A stretch of DNA of 9,527 nt, taken from contig RFJF01000308.1 of NCBI GenBank assembly GCA_003695455.1, positions 1 through 9,527 on the forward strand, written 5' to 3'. The notes beneath the pieces are model-generated. The model had not been told where the DNA came from. It made no database searches and was given only the letters and a program-made list of their open reading frames with translations. This DNA comes from Chloroflexota bacterium (GTDB taxonomy: Bacteria; Chloroflexota; Anaerolineae; 4572-78; J111). This document shows positions 1-5,885 of the stretch, piece by piece (position 1 is the stretch's first letter; every line of letters begins with the position of its first letter). The position numbers and the translations under genes are program-made.

Positions 1-629
1 CGCGCGCCCACCACACCAAAGAGCGCACCCACACCGCCGTGAAAGGCAATAGCCAGCGGTACGCCAATGGTACCCAAAATGCGGAGCAGGTTCATATCTT
101 TGTCAACGGCTTCCTGCGAGGTGTCTTTGCGGCCAAAGGTTAAAAAACCACACAATTTACCTTTGAAACCGGGTTCGCCGGCGCAGGCAGCCATATCGGC
201 GCGCATGGCAAACCAGAGTTCCAGCATCAGCAGGACAAAGTAGGCAGAGTAAAGCCAGGCCATCCAGCCCATCATGGAACCAAAGTTGGTATTTAAAATC
301 ATTTTCCAGGCGCGTTCCGGGTGGCCCAAATCCATCCAGATGGAAAACATGGCAGCCACCAGTGTGACCAGCGCCGTAAACAAGGCTAATTTACCAATCG
401 GTTTAAAGATTTTAATTCTGAATACGTAGACCAGCGCAGACATCAAAAATGCGCCGGCGCTCAGGCCGATGAAGTAGATGTAGGCCGCAACCCACAGGCC
501 CCACGGCACATAACTACCATAGTTGGCGGCCGTATGCCCCAGCGTCAGGCGCTGGTACAGACCCACCAACCCAATTGCAAAACCAACAATGGCGATAACC
601 CACGCCACTTTTTGAACCAGGTTATTCAT
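1..629 (-). CDS. NrfD/PsrC-type membrane subunit of a molybdopterin oxidoreductase (partial, C-terminus outside window)
   Basis: The first 209 residues are visible and the frame is open to the window edge. This is the quinone-interacting integral membrane subunit of a DMSO-reductase-family respiratory complex, passing electrons between the quinone pool and the Fe-S subunit encoded just upstream. Visible family marks are a hydrophobic first helix (about residues 8-25), the segment YGSYVPWGLWVAAYIYFIGL at 37-56 followed by SAGAF, a third helix near 81-99, the conserved DLGHPERAW at 100-108, a fourth helix near 121-141, and AFHGGVGALFG at 195-205. A hydrophilic loop with two cysteines (149, 160) lies at about 143-180. 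Family members usually have 8-10 helices, so roughly half is missing. The start ATG has a strong AAAGGAGG Shine-Dalgarno, and the gene follows the Fe-S gene by 19 bp, so they are co-transcribed. The exact family (TtrC, ArrC, PsrC, NrfD) cannot be settled from this part. Confidence 0.93.
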   Translation of the reverse strand, partial: MNNLVQKVAWVIAIVGFAIGLVGLYQRLTLGHTAANYGSYVPWGLWVAAYIYFIGLSAGAFLMSALVYVFRIKIFKPIGKLALFTALVTLVAAMFSIWMDLGHPERAWKMILNTNFGSMMGWMAWLYSAYFVLLMLELWFAMRADMAACAGEPGFKGKLCGFLTFGRKDTSQEAVDKDMNLLRILGTIGVPLAIAFHGGVGALFGVVGA

Positions 630-648
630 TAGTTTGCCTCCTTTCCCA

Positions 649-1374
649 TTAAACCAGGTAATAAACTTTGGGCTCGGTGCCCATTTCTTCTTTGAGGCGC
701 ATCACGTTGGGCGATGCAATCAACTCTGACACCATACTGTCCGGGTCGTTGGCATCGCCAAAGTAGTTGGCCATCCCCATGCAGGTGCTGACGCAGGCCG
801 GCACTTCGCCTTCTTCCAGCCGGTGCAGGCAGAAGTGGCACTTGCGCACGTTGCCAATCGGCGAGTGGTCGGTGCCGGGTTCGCGGGTGCGCTGTTCGCC
901 GTACTCAAAGTTGGCTAACAGCTCGTACCCCTGCTGTTCAATGGTGTCCTGGGTGTAGGTGTGGCCGGTATCAAAGGTACGGGCCGAGTAGGGGCAGGCG
1001 GTCACGCAATAACGGCAGCCAATGCACTGTTCGTAATCAACTGCCACAATGCCGTCGTCCCGTTTCCAGGTGGCATTGACCGGGCAAACCGGCACGCAGG
1101 GCGGGTTATCGCATTGCATGCAGGGGCGGGGCACAAATCGCTTGCCCACATTGGGGTACGCGCCGAATTCCTGTTCCAGCACCGGGCGGTACACAATTCC
1201 GGGCGGCAACTTGTTTTCGGCAACACAGCTAACGGTGCAGGCATGGCAACCCACGCATTTGCGGGTGTCAATGACCATTACCCAGCGCCGTTGGTCCACA
1301 GGCTTCTGCAGGGCACGTTTAATATCTTCCTGCATCCGCACCAGGACATTGTCTTGGGTAAGAATATCTGGCAT
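649..1374 (-). CDS. Four-[4Fe-4S] ferredoxin-type electron transfer (beta) subunit of a DMSO-reductase-family oxidoreductase
   Basis: The 241-aa protein carries 16 cysteines in four groups: C40/43/46/50 (CxxCxxCxxxC), C85/88/93/97 (CxxCxxxxCxxxC), C117/120/123/127 (CxxCxxCxxxC) and C179/182/194/198 (CxxC-x11-CxxxC). This is the classic NrfC/PsrB/TtrB/ArrB/DmsB-like layout, wiring a molybdopterin catalytic subunit to an NrfD-type membrane subunit. The tail ANYFGD (202-207) matches the usual ARYFGD-like end of the fourth cluster region. No Tat or Sec signal peptide is visible: the N-terminus is an acidic/basic 30-residue stretch. The protein is therefore either cytoplasmic-facing or exported together with a Tat-bearing catalytic partner, as is known for some relatives. 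The start has AAGGAGG six bases upstream. It is the first gene of its operon and its leader holds a Moco riboswitch and terminator. Function as an Fe-S subunit is secure; the substrate of the complex is unknown. Confidence 0.95.
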   Translation of the reverse strand: MPDILTQDNVLVRMQEDIKRALQKPVDQRRWVMVIDTRKCVGCHACTVSCVAENKLPPGIVYRPVLEQEFGAYPNVGKRFVPRPCMQCDNPPCVPVCPVNATWKRDDGIVAVDYEQCIGCRYCVTACPYSARTFDTGHTYTQDTIEQQGYELLANFEYGEQRTREPGTDHSPIGNVRKCHFCLHRLEEGEVPACVSTCMGMANYFGDANDPDSMVSELIASPNVMRLKEEMGTEPKVYYLV

Positions 1375-1415
1375 TTTAACCTCCTTGGTACATTTTTTGG
1401 TTGTTACAGGGCCAG

Positions 1416-1450
1416 AAAAAAAAGAGACTCTACCCCGGGGGTAGCGTCTC
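1416..1450 (-). terminator. Intrinsic terminator in the leader of the Fe-S/NrfD operon (riboswitch expression platform)
   Basis: On the minus strand a stem forms between GAGAC (1450-1446) and GTCTC (1428-1424). After one mismatch it continues as CTACCC with GGGTAG (1444-1439 with 1435-1430), leaving a tight loop at 1436-1438. Eight U residues follow directly (1423-1416). This is a textbook Rho-independent terminator, but it stands only about 40 bp before the start codon of the Fe-S gene and downstream of the predicted promoter. It therefore acts inside the 5' leader as an attenuator. Its first arm re-uses the bases of the aptamer closing stem (see riboswitch). It may also stop read-through from the response-regulator gene upstream. 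Confidence 0.88.
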
Positions 1451-1560
1451 CTTTGCAGATGTGGCAGGCAATGGCGTTTCCACCATTACCCCGGCCGGCC
1501 GGTGGGCCGGCGGCCTGCGGCCGTAGAATAAATCCGTAGGCACGGCAGGCTCGGAGTACG
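1445..1560 (-). promoter_or_regulatory. Molybdenum cofactor (Moco) riboswitch aptamer
   Basis: The minus-strand RNA from 1560 to 1445 matches my recollection of the Moco RNA motif. It opens with ACUCCGAGCC (1557-1548), carries GUGCCUACGG (1543-1534), and ends with CUGCCACAUCUGCAAAGGAG (1467-1448). Helices that can be drawn are: P1, CGU(A)CUCC (1560-1553) with GGAGACG (1451-1445); P2, GCCUG with CAGGC (1550-1546/1517-1513) plus CCGU with ACGG (1545-1542/1524-1521); P3, GCCGG with CCGGC (1511-1507/1502-1498); and a nine-pair hairpin capped by a GAAA tetraloop (1489-1481/1476-1468, loop 1480-1477). A GAAA loop and a P3 helix are known features of the Moco class; forms lacking P3 are the proposed tungsten-cofactor variants. 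Position in the leader of a molybdoenzyme operon, followed at once by a terminator sharing the P1 bases, strongly supports the call. Assignment is by motif memory and hand folding, not a covariance-model search. Confidence 0.85.
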
Positions 1561-1576
1561 TTTTTTAACTGTGCTT

Positions 1577-1605
1577 ATTGTAACAAAAATGGGGGGTGTT
1601 TTATA
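1577..1605 (-). promoter_or_regulatory. Candidate promoter of the Fe-S/NrfD operon
   Basis: The minus strand has TACAAT at 1582-1577 as a good -10 element. This would start transcription near 1570, about ten bases before the riboswitch aptamer begins. The -35 region at 17-bp spacing reads TATAAA (1605-1600), a poor match to TTGACA, which would fit a promoter that needs an activator. The placement relative to the aptamer is the best support; the sequence match alone is modest. Confidence 0.45.
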
Positions 1606-1636
1606 GCGGGATAACTTAGATAGTTTGCAGCAATTT

Positions 1637-1710
1637 TGTAGGAAAAAAGGGGGAAATTGAAGATGCCTTGTCGGGCAAAGTTAGACCCGGATGTAGGAAT
1701 AATTCTTACA
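1637..1710. promoter_or_regulatory. Candidate regulator-binding sites: inverted repeat TGTAGGAAT-A-ATTCTTACA plus an extra half-site
   Basis: At 1692-1710 there is a 9-bp inverted repeat with one mismatch around a single base. It overlaps the last codons and stop of the upstream response-regulator gene. A further half-site TGTAGGAA lies at 1637-1644. Relative to the candidate promoter these sit roughly 130 and 70 bases upstream of the start point. Inverted heptamer-like sites of this style are known for NarL/LuxR-type regulators (BvgA and EvgA bind related TTCCTAC/TTCTTAC boxes). I infer that this may be where one of the two local response regulators acts. Confidence 0.35.
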
Positions 1711-2374
1711 CATCCTCGCCAAAAATGCCCAGGCGCATTGCAAAGTCTACCAGTTGAGCGCGTGTTTCAAGGTGCAGCTTGGCCATGGCCCGTGAACGGT
1801 AGGTATACACCGTTTTTACGCTCAGAAAGTACTGTTCGGCAATTTCTTCACTGGTGAAACCGCGAACAATGCCCTGAATAACCTGCTGTTCGCGCTCGCT
1901 CAGGCTGGCCCATAGTTGGGCATCATCGCTGGCAGGTTCCGGGGTTTGGGGCAACATGCTGTTGAGAAGAAGTTTGGTCATGGCCGGATGCACGTAGACT
2001 TCGCCCCGCATCACGGCGCGGATTGCCGAGAGGAGTTCGGTATCAACCGCTTTTTTCAACACATAGCCGGCTGCGCCGTTTTGCAAAGCCTGACGCAAGT
2101 AGGCCTCATCTTCATGCATGGTCAAAATAAGAATACGGCTTTGCGGAACAATATTTTTTTTGAGGATAGGCAGGGCCGTCAGGCCGTCTATACCAGGCAT
2201 TGTTAAATCCAGTAATATGACATCAGGTTTAAGAGCTTTGGCCTGGGCCTGCACTTGCTGACCATCATTTGCCTCACCCACCACTTCCATATCCGGCTCG
2301 GCGCTGAGCAGCATACGCAATCCGGCTCGCAGCACGGCATGGTCATCGGCCAGCAAAATACGAAATTTTGACAT
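1706..2374 (-). CDS. NarL/FixJ-type response regulator, module 1
   Basis: The 222-aa protein has a receiver domain (about 4-120) and a LuxR-type helix-turn-helix (about 156-214). Receiver residues present are the acidic pair D10-D11, the phospho-acceptor D56 in LLDLTMPG, T85 and K107 in YVLKK. The output domain starts LSEREQQVIQGIVRG and keeps the EEIAEQYFLSVKTV recognition region. The usual TVxxH is replaced by TVYTY, a mild departure from the family. It should be phosphorylated by the kinase directly upstream: the kinase stop and this ATG share one base (TAATG), so translation is coupled. The likely target is the promoter of the adjacent Fe-S/NrfD operon, whose leader begins about 130 bp further on, and perhaps its own operon. 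No terminator is evident directly after the stop codon, so read-through into the riboswitch leader is possible. Confidence 0.95.
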   Translation of the reverse strand: MSKFRILLADDHAVLRAGLRMLLSAEPDMEVVGEANDGQQVQAQAKALKPDVILLDLTMPGIDGLTALPILKKNIVPQSRILILTMHEDEAYLRQALQNGAAGYVLKKAVDTELLSAIRAVMRGEVYVHPAMTKLLLNSMLPQTPEPASDDAQLWASLSEREQQVIQGIVRGFTSEEIAEQYFLSVKTVYTYRSRAMAKLHLETRAQLVDFAMRLGIFGEDV

Positions 2375-4401
2375 TAAATGGTTTCCTCTAGCAATGTTTC
2401 TTCGGGGTTGGGTACGGGTATTTCTGACAAGGGAATGTGTACCAGAATGGTGGTGCCTTCGCCTTTTACGGATTCGATACGCAGGTTACCGCCGATGAGA
2501 ACGGCACGTTCCTCCATGCCGTACAGCCCCAGTTTGCGCTCGGCCCGCGCCTGTGAGGCATCGAACCCGTCACCGTTATCTTCTACAATGGCCCGCACGT
2601 ATTGGTCTGTCCGCTCCAGCGTCACGCTGGCGTATTTGGCCCCGGAATGGCGGGCCACGTTGGTGAGAGACTCTTGCACAATACGGTACAGGGCGGTTTC
2701 AACTGTGGCGGGCAGACGGCGTCCTTCAAAACCTACGGCCCGGCAATCAACCCTCAGGTTGAAGCGGCGCTGGTATTCGGCCACGTAACGGTGCAGTGCA
2801 GCTACCAGACCTAAATCATCGAGGACGCTGGGGCGCAATTCCAGCGCCAAATCATGCACCGTGTCCAGAGTCTCGGCCACAATATCTTGCATGCCGGCCA
2901 GATGTTGCCGGATTTCTTCCGGCGATTCCAGCCTTTCAAGCACCTTTAATCCCACTTTAAATGAAGTTAACGCCTGGCTGGTGCCGTCATGCAGTTCTCT
3001 GGCAATCCGTTTCCGTTCTTCTTCTTGCGCGGTAATGATTTTTTCTAACAGTTGGCCCCGGGCTTTTTCTTTTTCACGAACCTCTCGCCACAGCCGGGCA
3101 TTTTCTACGGCTACGCCAAGCTGTTGGCCAATGGCCTCCAGCAACTGCATATCTTCTTCAATAGAAGTGTTGTCAGGTGTGCAGGTAATGTTCAGGGTAC
3201 CCAATACCTGAGATTTGGAAATAAGCGGCACAGCCACGTGGCCGGTAACTGTTTGCTGATTTGGCAGCTTGAGTTGATAAATGGGGCATGATTCCTGAAG
3301 CGAGGAAATAAGCAACGTGGATTTTTCATCCACAACCCGGCTGCACTGGCAGCTTAAAAAACCGCGATCAGCTTCTTGCATGGCAATGGCCTGGGGCAAA
3401 CCAATTGAACAGGCCAGTTGATACTTTCCATTATTGGCCGCAAACAATACAATCCAGCCGGCCTGCATGTGCATCAGGTCTAAAACGCACCGTAATGCGC
3501 TTTCAAGCATTTCATGCAAGTCTTGCCGTTGGCTAACAGTTTGGGCCACAATGTTCAGGGCGGCCAGTTCGCGGTTACGCCGAATCAGCTCGGCGTTGAA
3601 CGCCTGATTTTTGGCCTGGGTAGCTGCCAAATCCTTAGTCATGGCGTTAAAAGAGTCACTTAACAAACCAATTTCGTCATCAGCCCAGTGGGGAGCCTGC
3701 CGGGATAAATCACCCTGGGCCACGGATTTTGTCACGTCTACCAGGGCCAGTACCGGCCGGGTAATCAGCCAGGTTAAGAAAATGGCCGCCGCTACAGCCA
3801 CCAGAGATACTAAAATGGTGGTAAACAATAGTTGGCCGGTTATACTATCAAGGGCGGCGTGCATCATATCTTCAGACAATCCCAGTCTGACTATACCGGC
3901 CTTACCTTCAAAAATCGGCACCGCAAAATCCCACACTACACCTTCGTTTGTGTTTAATTTTTGCAGTTGGTAATGGTCGGTGCCCTCTGCAGTATTTACA
4001 TTGATCAGTGAGGTGGGAAAGCGCTCGCCAAAAGTGTGGGCCAAAATTTCGCCCTGGGGGCTGACAACAAAGGCATAGCTTACCTCGGGGTTATTGGCAA
4101 GCGTATCTTGCAAAAGCTGATGAACTGCGTATAAATCGCGCACCAACAGCATATCAACACTTTGGGCGGCGACATCACGGGCTACAGAAATGCCTTTATT
4201 TTGCAATTGCTGGCTCAGAGAATCCCGGAGGGTTAGCCGTACTTGCACGGTTACGCCGGCGCCCAATATGAGTACCAGGGCCAGCACAATGCCCAATATT
4301 TTGGTGCGTACGCTAACCGCACCGGCCACTGCCCAAAACCGGTCAAACAAATGGCGAGGCGAGGGGGAAATTCGCCGGGTCCGTTCTGCAAAAGAACTCA
4401 T
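2374..4401 (-). CDS. Membrane sensor histidine kinase with HAMP-GAF-HisKA_3-HATPase, module 1
   Basis: The 675-aa protein has a first transmembrane helix at about 34-52, an extracytoplasmic Cache/PAS-like sensor region at about 53-188 (including FVVSPQGEILAHTF at 111-124), and a second helix at about 190-213. A HAMP linker follows (about 214-266), then a GAF domain (about 285-436), a HisKA_3 dimerisation domain and the ATPase. The phospho-accepting H471 sits in EEERKRIARELHDGTSQ; the N-box has N581 (VQESLTNVARHS), G1 is DNGDGFD (608-614) and G2 is LGLYGMEER (624-632). The GAF domain holds C331, C351, C353 and C372, partly conserved in the module 2 kinase. This is the NarX/DegS-like kinase class that pairs with NarL-type regulators. 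It overlaps the binding-protein gene by 4 bp (ATGA) and the regulator gene by 1 bp. I infer it reads the ligand state of the PhnD-like protein outside and a redox or small-molecule cue through GAF inside. Confidence 0.95.
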   Translation of the reverse strand: MSSFAERTRRISPSPRHLFDRFWAVAGAVSVRTKILGIVLALVLILGAGVTVQVRLTLRDSLSQQLQNKGISVARDVAAQSVDMLLVRDLYAVHQLLQDTLANNPEVSYAFVVSPQGEILAHTFGERFPTSLINVNTAEGTDHYQLQKLNTNEGVVWDFAVPIFEGKAGIVRLGLSEDMMHAALDSITGQLLFTTILVSLVAVAAAIFLTWLITRPVLALVDVTKSVAQGDLSRQAPHWADDEIGLLSDSFNAMTKDLAATQAKNQAFNAELIRRNRELAALNIVAQTVSQRQDLHEMLESALRCVLDLMHMQAGWIVLFAANNGKYQLACSIGLPQAIAMQEADRGFLSCQCSRVVDEKSTLLISSLQESCPIYQLKLPNQQTVTGHVAVPLISKSQVLGTLNITCTPDNTSIEEDMQLLEAIGQQLGVAVENARLWREVREKEKARGQLLEKIITAQEEERKRIARELHDGTSQALTSFKVGLKVLERLESPEEIRQHLAGMQDIVAETLDTVHDLALELRPSVLDDLGLVAALHRYVAEYQRRFNLRVDCRAVGFEGRRLPATVETALYRIVQESLTNVARHSGAKYASVTLERTDQYVRAIVEDNGDGFDASQARAERKLGLYGMEERAVLIGGNLRIESVKGEGTTILVHIPLSEIPVPNPEETLLEETI

Positions 4402-5354
4402 TTTAACTCTAACAGACCAACCTTTTCTTCAAGTTCGCGTGCGGAATTGTACTGAGTATCGCTGGTCAGAACAAACCGGTCAATGTCCAGAACGTCCAAC
4501 GCGGCCTGCCCGGCCGGGTCGTTGGTCATGTCCAGTAAAATGCTTTGCAGTTCGGCTTTTGTCTGCGGGCGCAAATGGGGCGAGGTTACAACCGGCGGAA
4601 TGCCAAAAGCCGGTGAGCGATGAATAATTTTTGTTTTGTTCCCCAATTCGGGTTCACGAGCAACAGCATATTGATACACCAGGCTGTCAACAGCCGCGCC
4701 GTCGGCCACGCCATTGGCCACGGCCCTGATGGCATCATCGTGGCTGTAGGTGTAAAAAGTGCGGCCAAAAAATGTTTCCGGCGTTTCACCCAAATCTTTA
4801 ACCATAGCGGTAGGGAAAACGCGCCCGCTGTTGGACCAGGGATCGGTAAAGGCAAAGGTTTTACCGCGCAGGTCCGATAAATTTTGGGCAGGGCTGTCAG
4901 CCGGCACAATCAGCCAGGATTGGTAGGTGGTTGCGCCATCAACCTGGGGCGCAACCAGTAACTCCATCCCAAAATCCCGGTTTCCGATGATGTAGGCACT
5001 GGTGCAAACAAAAGCTACGTCAACTTTGTTGTTTTCAACAAGCTCATTTACCTCAGCGTATGTTCGGCGTTGCACCAATTCAACCGGACGGCCTATCTTG
5101 CTGCTGAGATAGCTTGCAAGCGCGCTGTAACTTTCAAATGTGCCTTGTGGTGAAATAACCGCGGCAACGGCCACACGCAAGGGAACAATCTCGGCCTGGG
5201 CTACAGAAGACAATGGCTCCTGCTGGTTCAGGTCAATGTATGGAAGTTCTTCGGCCCGGGCTAATTTTACCGAGGACCAAACAGCGGCCAGCCCCAACAC
5301 CGTGACAACTACCAACACTGCGCCCAATCCCCATTGATACACTGAACGAGCCAT
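4398..5354 (-). CDS. PhnD-like periplasmic binding protein, signal-anchored, module 1 sensor component
   Basis: A PhnD/phosphonate-type substrate-binding fold is visible: LRVAVAAVISPQ (59-70), RRTYAEVNELVENNKVDVAF (96-115), DLRGKTFAFTDPWSNSG (161-177) and DGAAVDSLVYQY (218-229). I start it at 5354 (MARSVYQW), giving 318 aa; GAGGG lies eight bases upstream. The open frame runs 49 codons further to 5501, but that stretch covers a terminator, a palindrome and the likely promoter and lacks family resemblance. Residues about 9-28 form a hydrophobic signal or anchor without a lipobox, so the protein is membrane-tethered or Sec-exported. C117 in VAFVCTSAY is its only cysteine and aligns with C120 of the second copy. 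No ABC permease or ATPase is nearby; a kinase follows with a 4-bp overlap. This points to a signalling role like AioX or the PhnD-like part of TtrS rather than transport. The ligand is unknown. Confidence 0.9.
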   Translation of the reverse strand: MARSVYQWGLGAVLVVVTVLGLAAVWSSVKLARAEELPYIDLNQQEPLSSVAQAEIVPLRVAVAAVISPQGTFESYSALASYLSSKIGRPVELVQRRTYAEVNELVENNKVDVAFVCTSAYIIGNRDFGMELLVAPQVDGATTYQSWLIVPADSPAQNLSDLRGKTFAFTDPWSNSGRVFPTAMVKDLGETPETFFGRTFYTYSHDDAIRAVANGVADGAAVDSLVYQYAVAREPELGNKTKIIHRSPAFGIPPVVTSPHLRPQTKAELQSILLDMTNDPAGQAALDVLDIDRFVLTSDTQYNSARELEEKVGLLELK

Positions 5355-5400
5355 ATACATTTCCCTCATTGACCAGAAGTATCTATAAATTACTCTTATT

Positions 5401-5428
5401 ATCTTACACCAGATACGCTCCTGTTCAA
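5401..5428 (-). promoter_or_regulatory. Candidate promoter of module 1 (binding protein-kinase-regulator)
   Basis: The minus strand shows TTGAAC (5428-5423) and TAAGAT (5406-5401) separated by 16 bp, or GATAAT slightly downstream as an alternative -10. Transcription would start near 5394-5390, about 40 bases before the chosen start codon at 5354. This also argues against the longer frame starting at 5501. Both hexamers are imperfect matches. Confidence 0.4.
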
Positions 5429-5431
5429 AAG

Positions 5432-5460
5432 TGACATATGTCATTTTCTGGTAGTGACAT
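5432..5460. promoter_or_regulatory. Candidate operator: perfect palindrome TGACATATGTCA plus a third TGACAT copy
   Basis: A perfect 12-bp palindrome occupies 5432-5443, and another TGACAT stands at 5455-5460. They lie just upstream of the candidate -35 of module 1, about 45 and 65 bases before the predicted start point, which is a typical activator position. The protein that binds is not known; an autoregulating NarL-type regulator or a global redox regulator are options. It lies between a terminator and a promoter, so it is clearly non-coding. Confidence 0.45.
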
Positions 5461-5475
5461 CTATCCACATTATGC

Positions 5476-5515
5476 AAAAAATACAAAAGCACGGCCAGCA
5501 ATGTACCGGCCGTGC
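5476..5515 (-). terminator. Strong intrinsic terminator after the small membrane protein gene
   Basis: On the minus strand GCACGGCC (5515-5508) pairs perfectly with GGCCGTGC (5496-5489) across an 11-base loop. It is followed by TTTTGTATTTTTT (5488-5476). It lies about 35 bp after the stop of the 64-aa gene and separates that unit from the module 1 promoter. In the plus direction there is no U-tract, so it acts on leftward transcription only. Confidence 0.9.
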
Positions 5516-5550
5516 CTGTAAACGTATATTCTGTTGGATTTTTAAGATAA

Positions 5551-5745
5551 CTACGCCTTGGCGCCTGTAACCCGTCCGGGAACGCGTTTTGCGGCAGGGG
5601 CTGTTTCTTTTTCTGCTACGGCTTCCTGCGCTTCTTTGGCTTCATTGTGTTCTGCCCAGAATTTAATGAACATTGCCAGCGTCACAAAAAGCAGCGTTCC
5701 AAAGAGAACTTCGCCCAAAAATACAAACAGTGCCATACCAACCAT
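5551..5745 (-). CDS. Small single-span membrane protein of unknown function (64 aa)
   Basis: I do not recognise the family. The protein has one hydrophobic helix (about residues 4-28, MALFVFLGEVLFGTLLFVTL and on) containing a glutamate at position 12. An amphipathic stretch FIKFWAEHNEAKEAQEAV follows, then a basic Ala/Pro-rich tail ending GRVTGAKA. Coding status is well supported by context: a consensus-like promoter 40-70 bp upstream, AGGAGG seven bases before the ATG, and a strong terminator just after. It therefore looks like a monocistronic, well-expressed gene lying between the two sensor modules. Possible roles are a small accessory subunit of a membrane redox complex or a modulator of one of the kinases; neither is shown by sequence. 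A second in-frame Met at residue 4 is a less likely start. Confidence 0.75.
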   Translation of the reverse strand: MVGMALFVFLGEVLFGTLLFVTLAMFIKFWAEHNEAKEAQEAVAEKETAPAAKRVPGRVTGAKA

Positions 5746-5785
5746 GATATTTCCTCCTGAAATTTGATTAACCGTCTATGGTTTC

Positions 5786-5814
5786 AGTATAGCAAACACA
5801 AAGCCGCCGGTCTA
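5786..5814 (-). promoter_or_regulatory. Promoter of the 64-aa membrane protein gene
   Basis: On the minus strand TAGACC (5814-5809) and TATACT (5791-5786) are separated by 17 bp. The -10 is preceded by TGC, giving an extended -10 element (TGCTATACT). Predicted start is near 5779, leaving a leader of about 33 bases. This is the best sigma-70-like promoter in the window and uncouples the small gene from module 2. Confidence 0.65.
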
Positions 5815-5885
5815 TCGCTTAAACCAGTATCTTTGGCAGTAACCGGGCCGCGGGCTGCCTACTGCATTTTGGGGAGGCGCGGTGG

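Noticed and set aside
1497..1530. GC-rich GGCC/CCGG run considered as a mobile-element end or repeat
   Set aside because: It is explained by the P2 and P3 helices of the riboswitch aptamer.
961..1539. Plus-strand open frame of 192 codons
   Set aside because: It is antisense to the Fe-S gene and the riboswitch, shows no recognisable domain, and the minus-strand protein here has 16 conserved cysteines.
1656..1690. Possible terminator directly after the module 1 regulator
   Set aside because: Only four-pair stems (TGCC/GGCA or CGGG/CCCG) and no U-tract directly after; the leader terminator at 1416-1450 is the convincing one.
5355..5501. N-terminal extension of the module 1 binding protein frame to a Met at 5501
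   Set aside because: It would run through a terminator stem, a perfect palindrome and the likely promoter, lacks family resemblance, and the well-placed Shine-Dalgarno supports the start at 5354; the resulting 318 aa matches the 322-aa paralogue.
5836..5865. Hairpin GCAGTA...TACTGC after the module 2 regulator, considered as a terminator
   Set aside because: Only six pairs with an 18-base gap and no U-tract on the minus strand; too weak to call.
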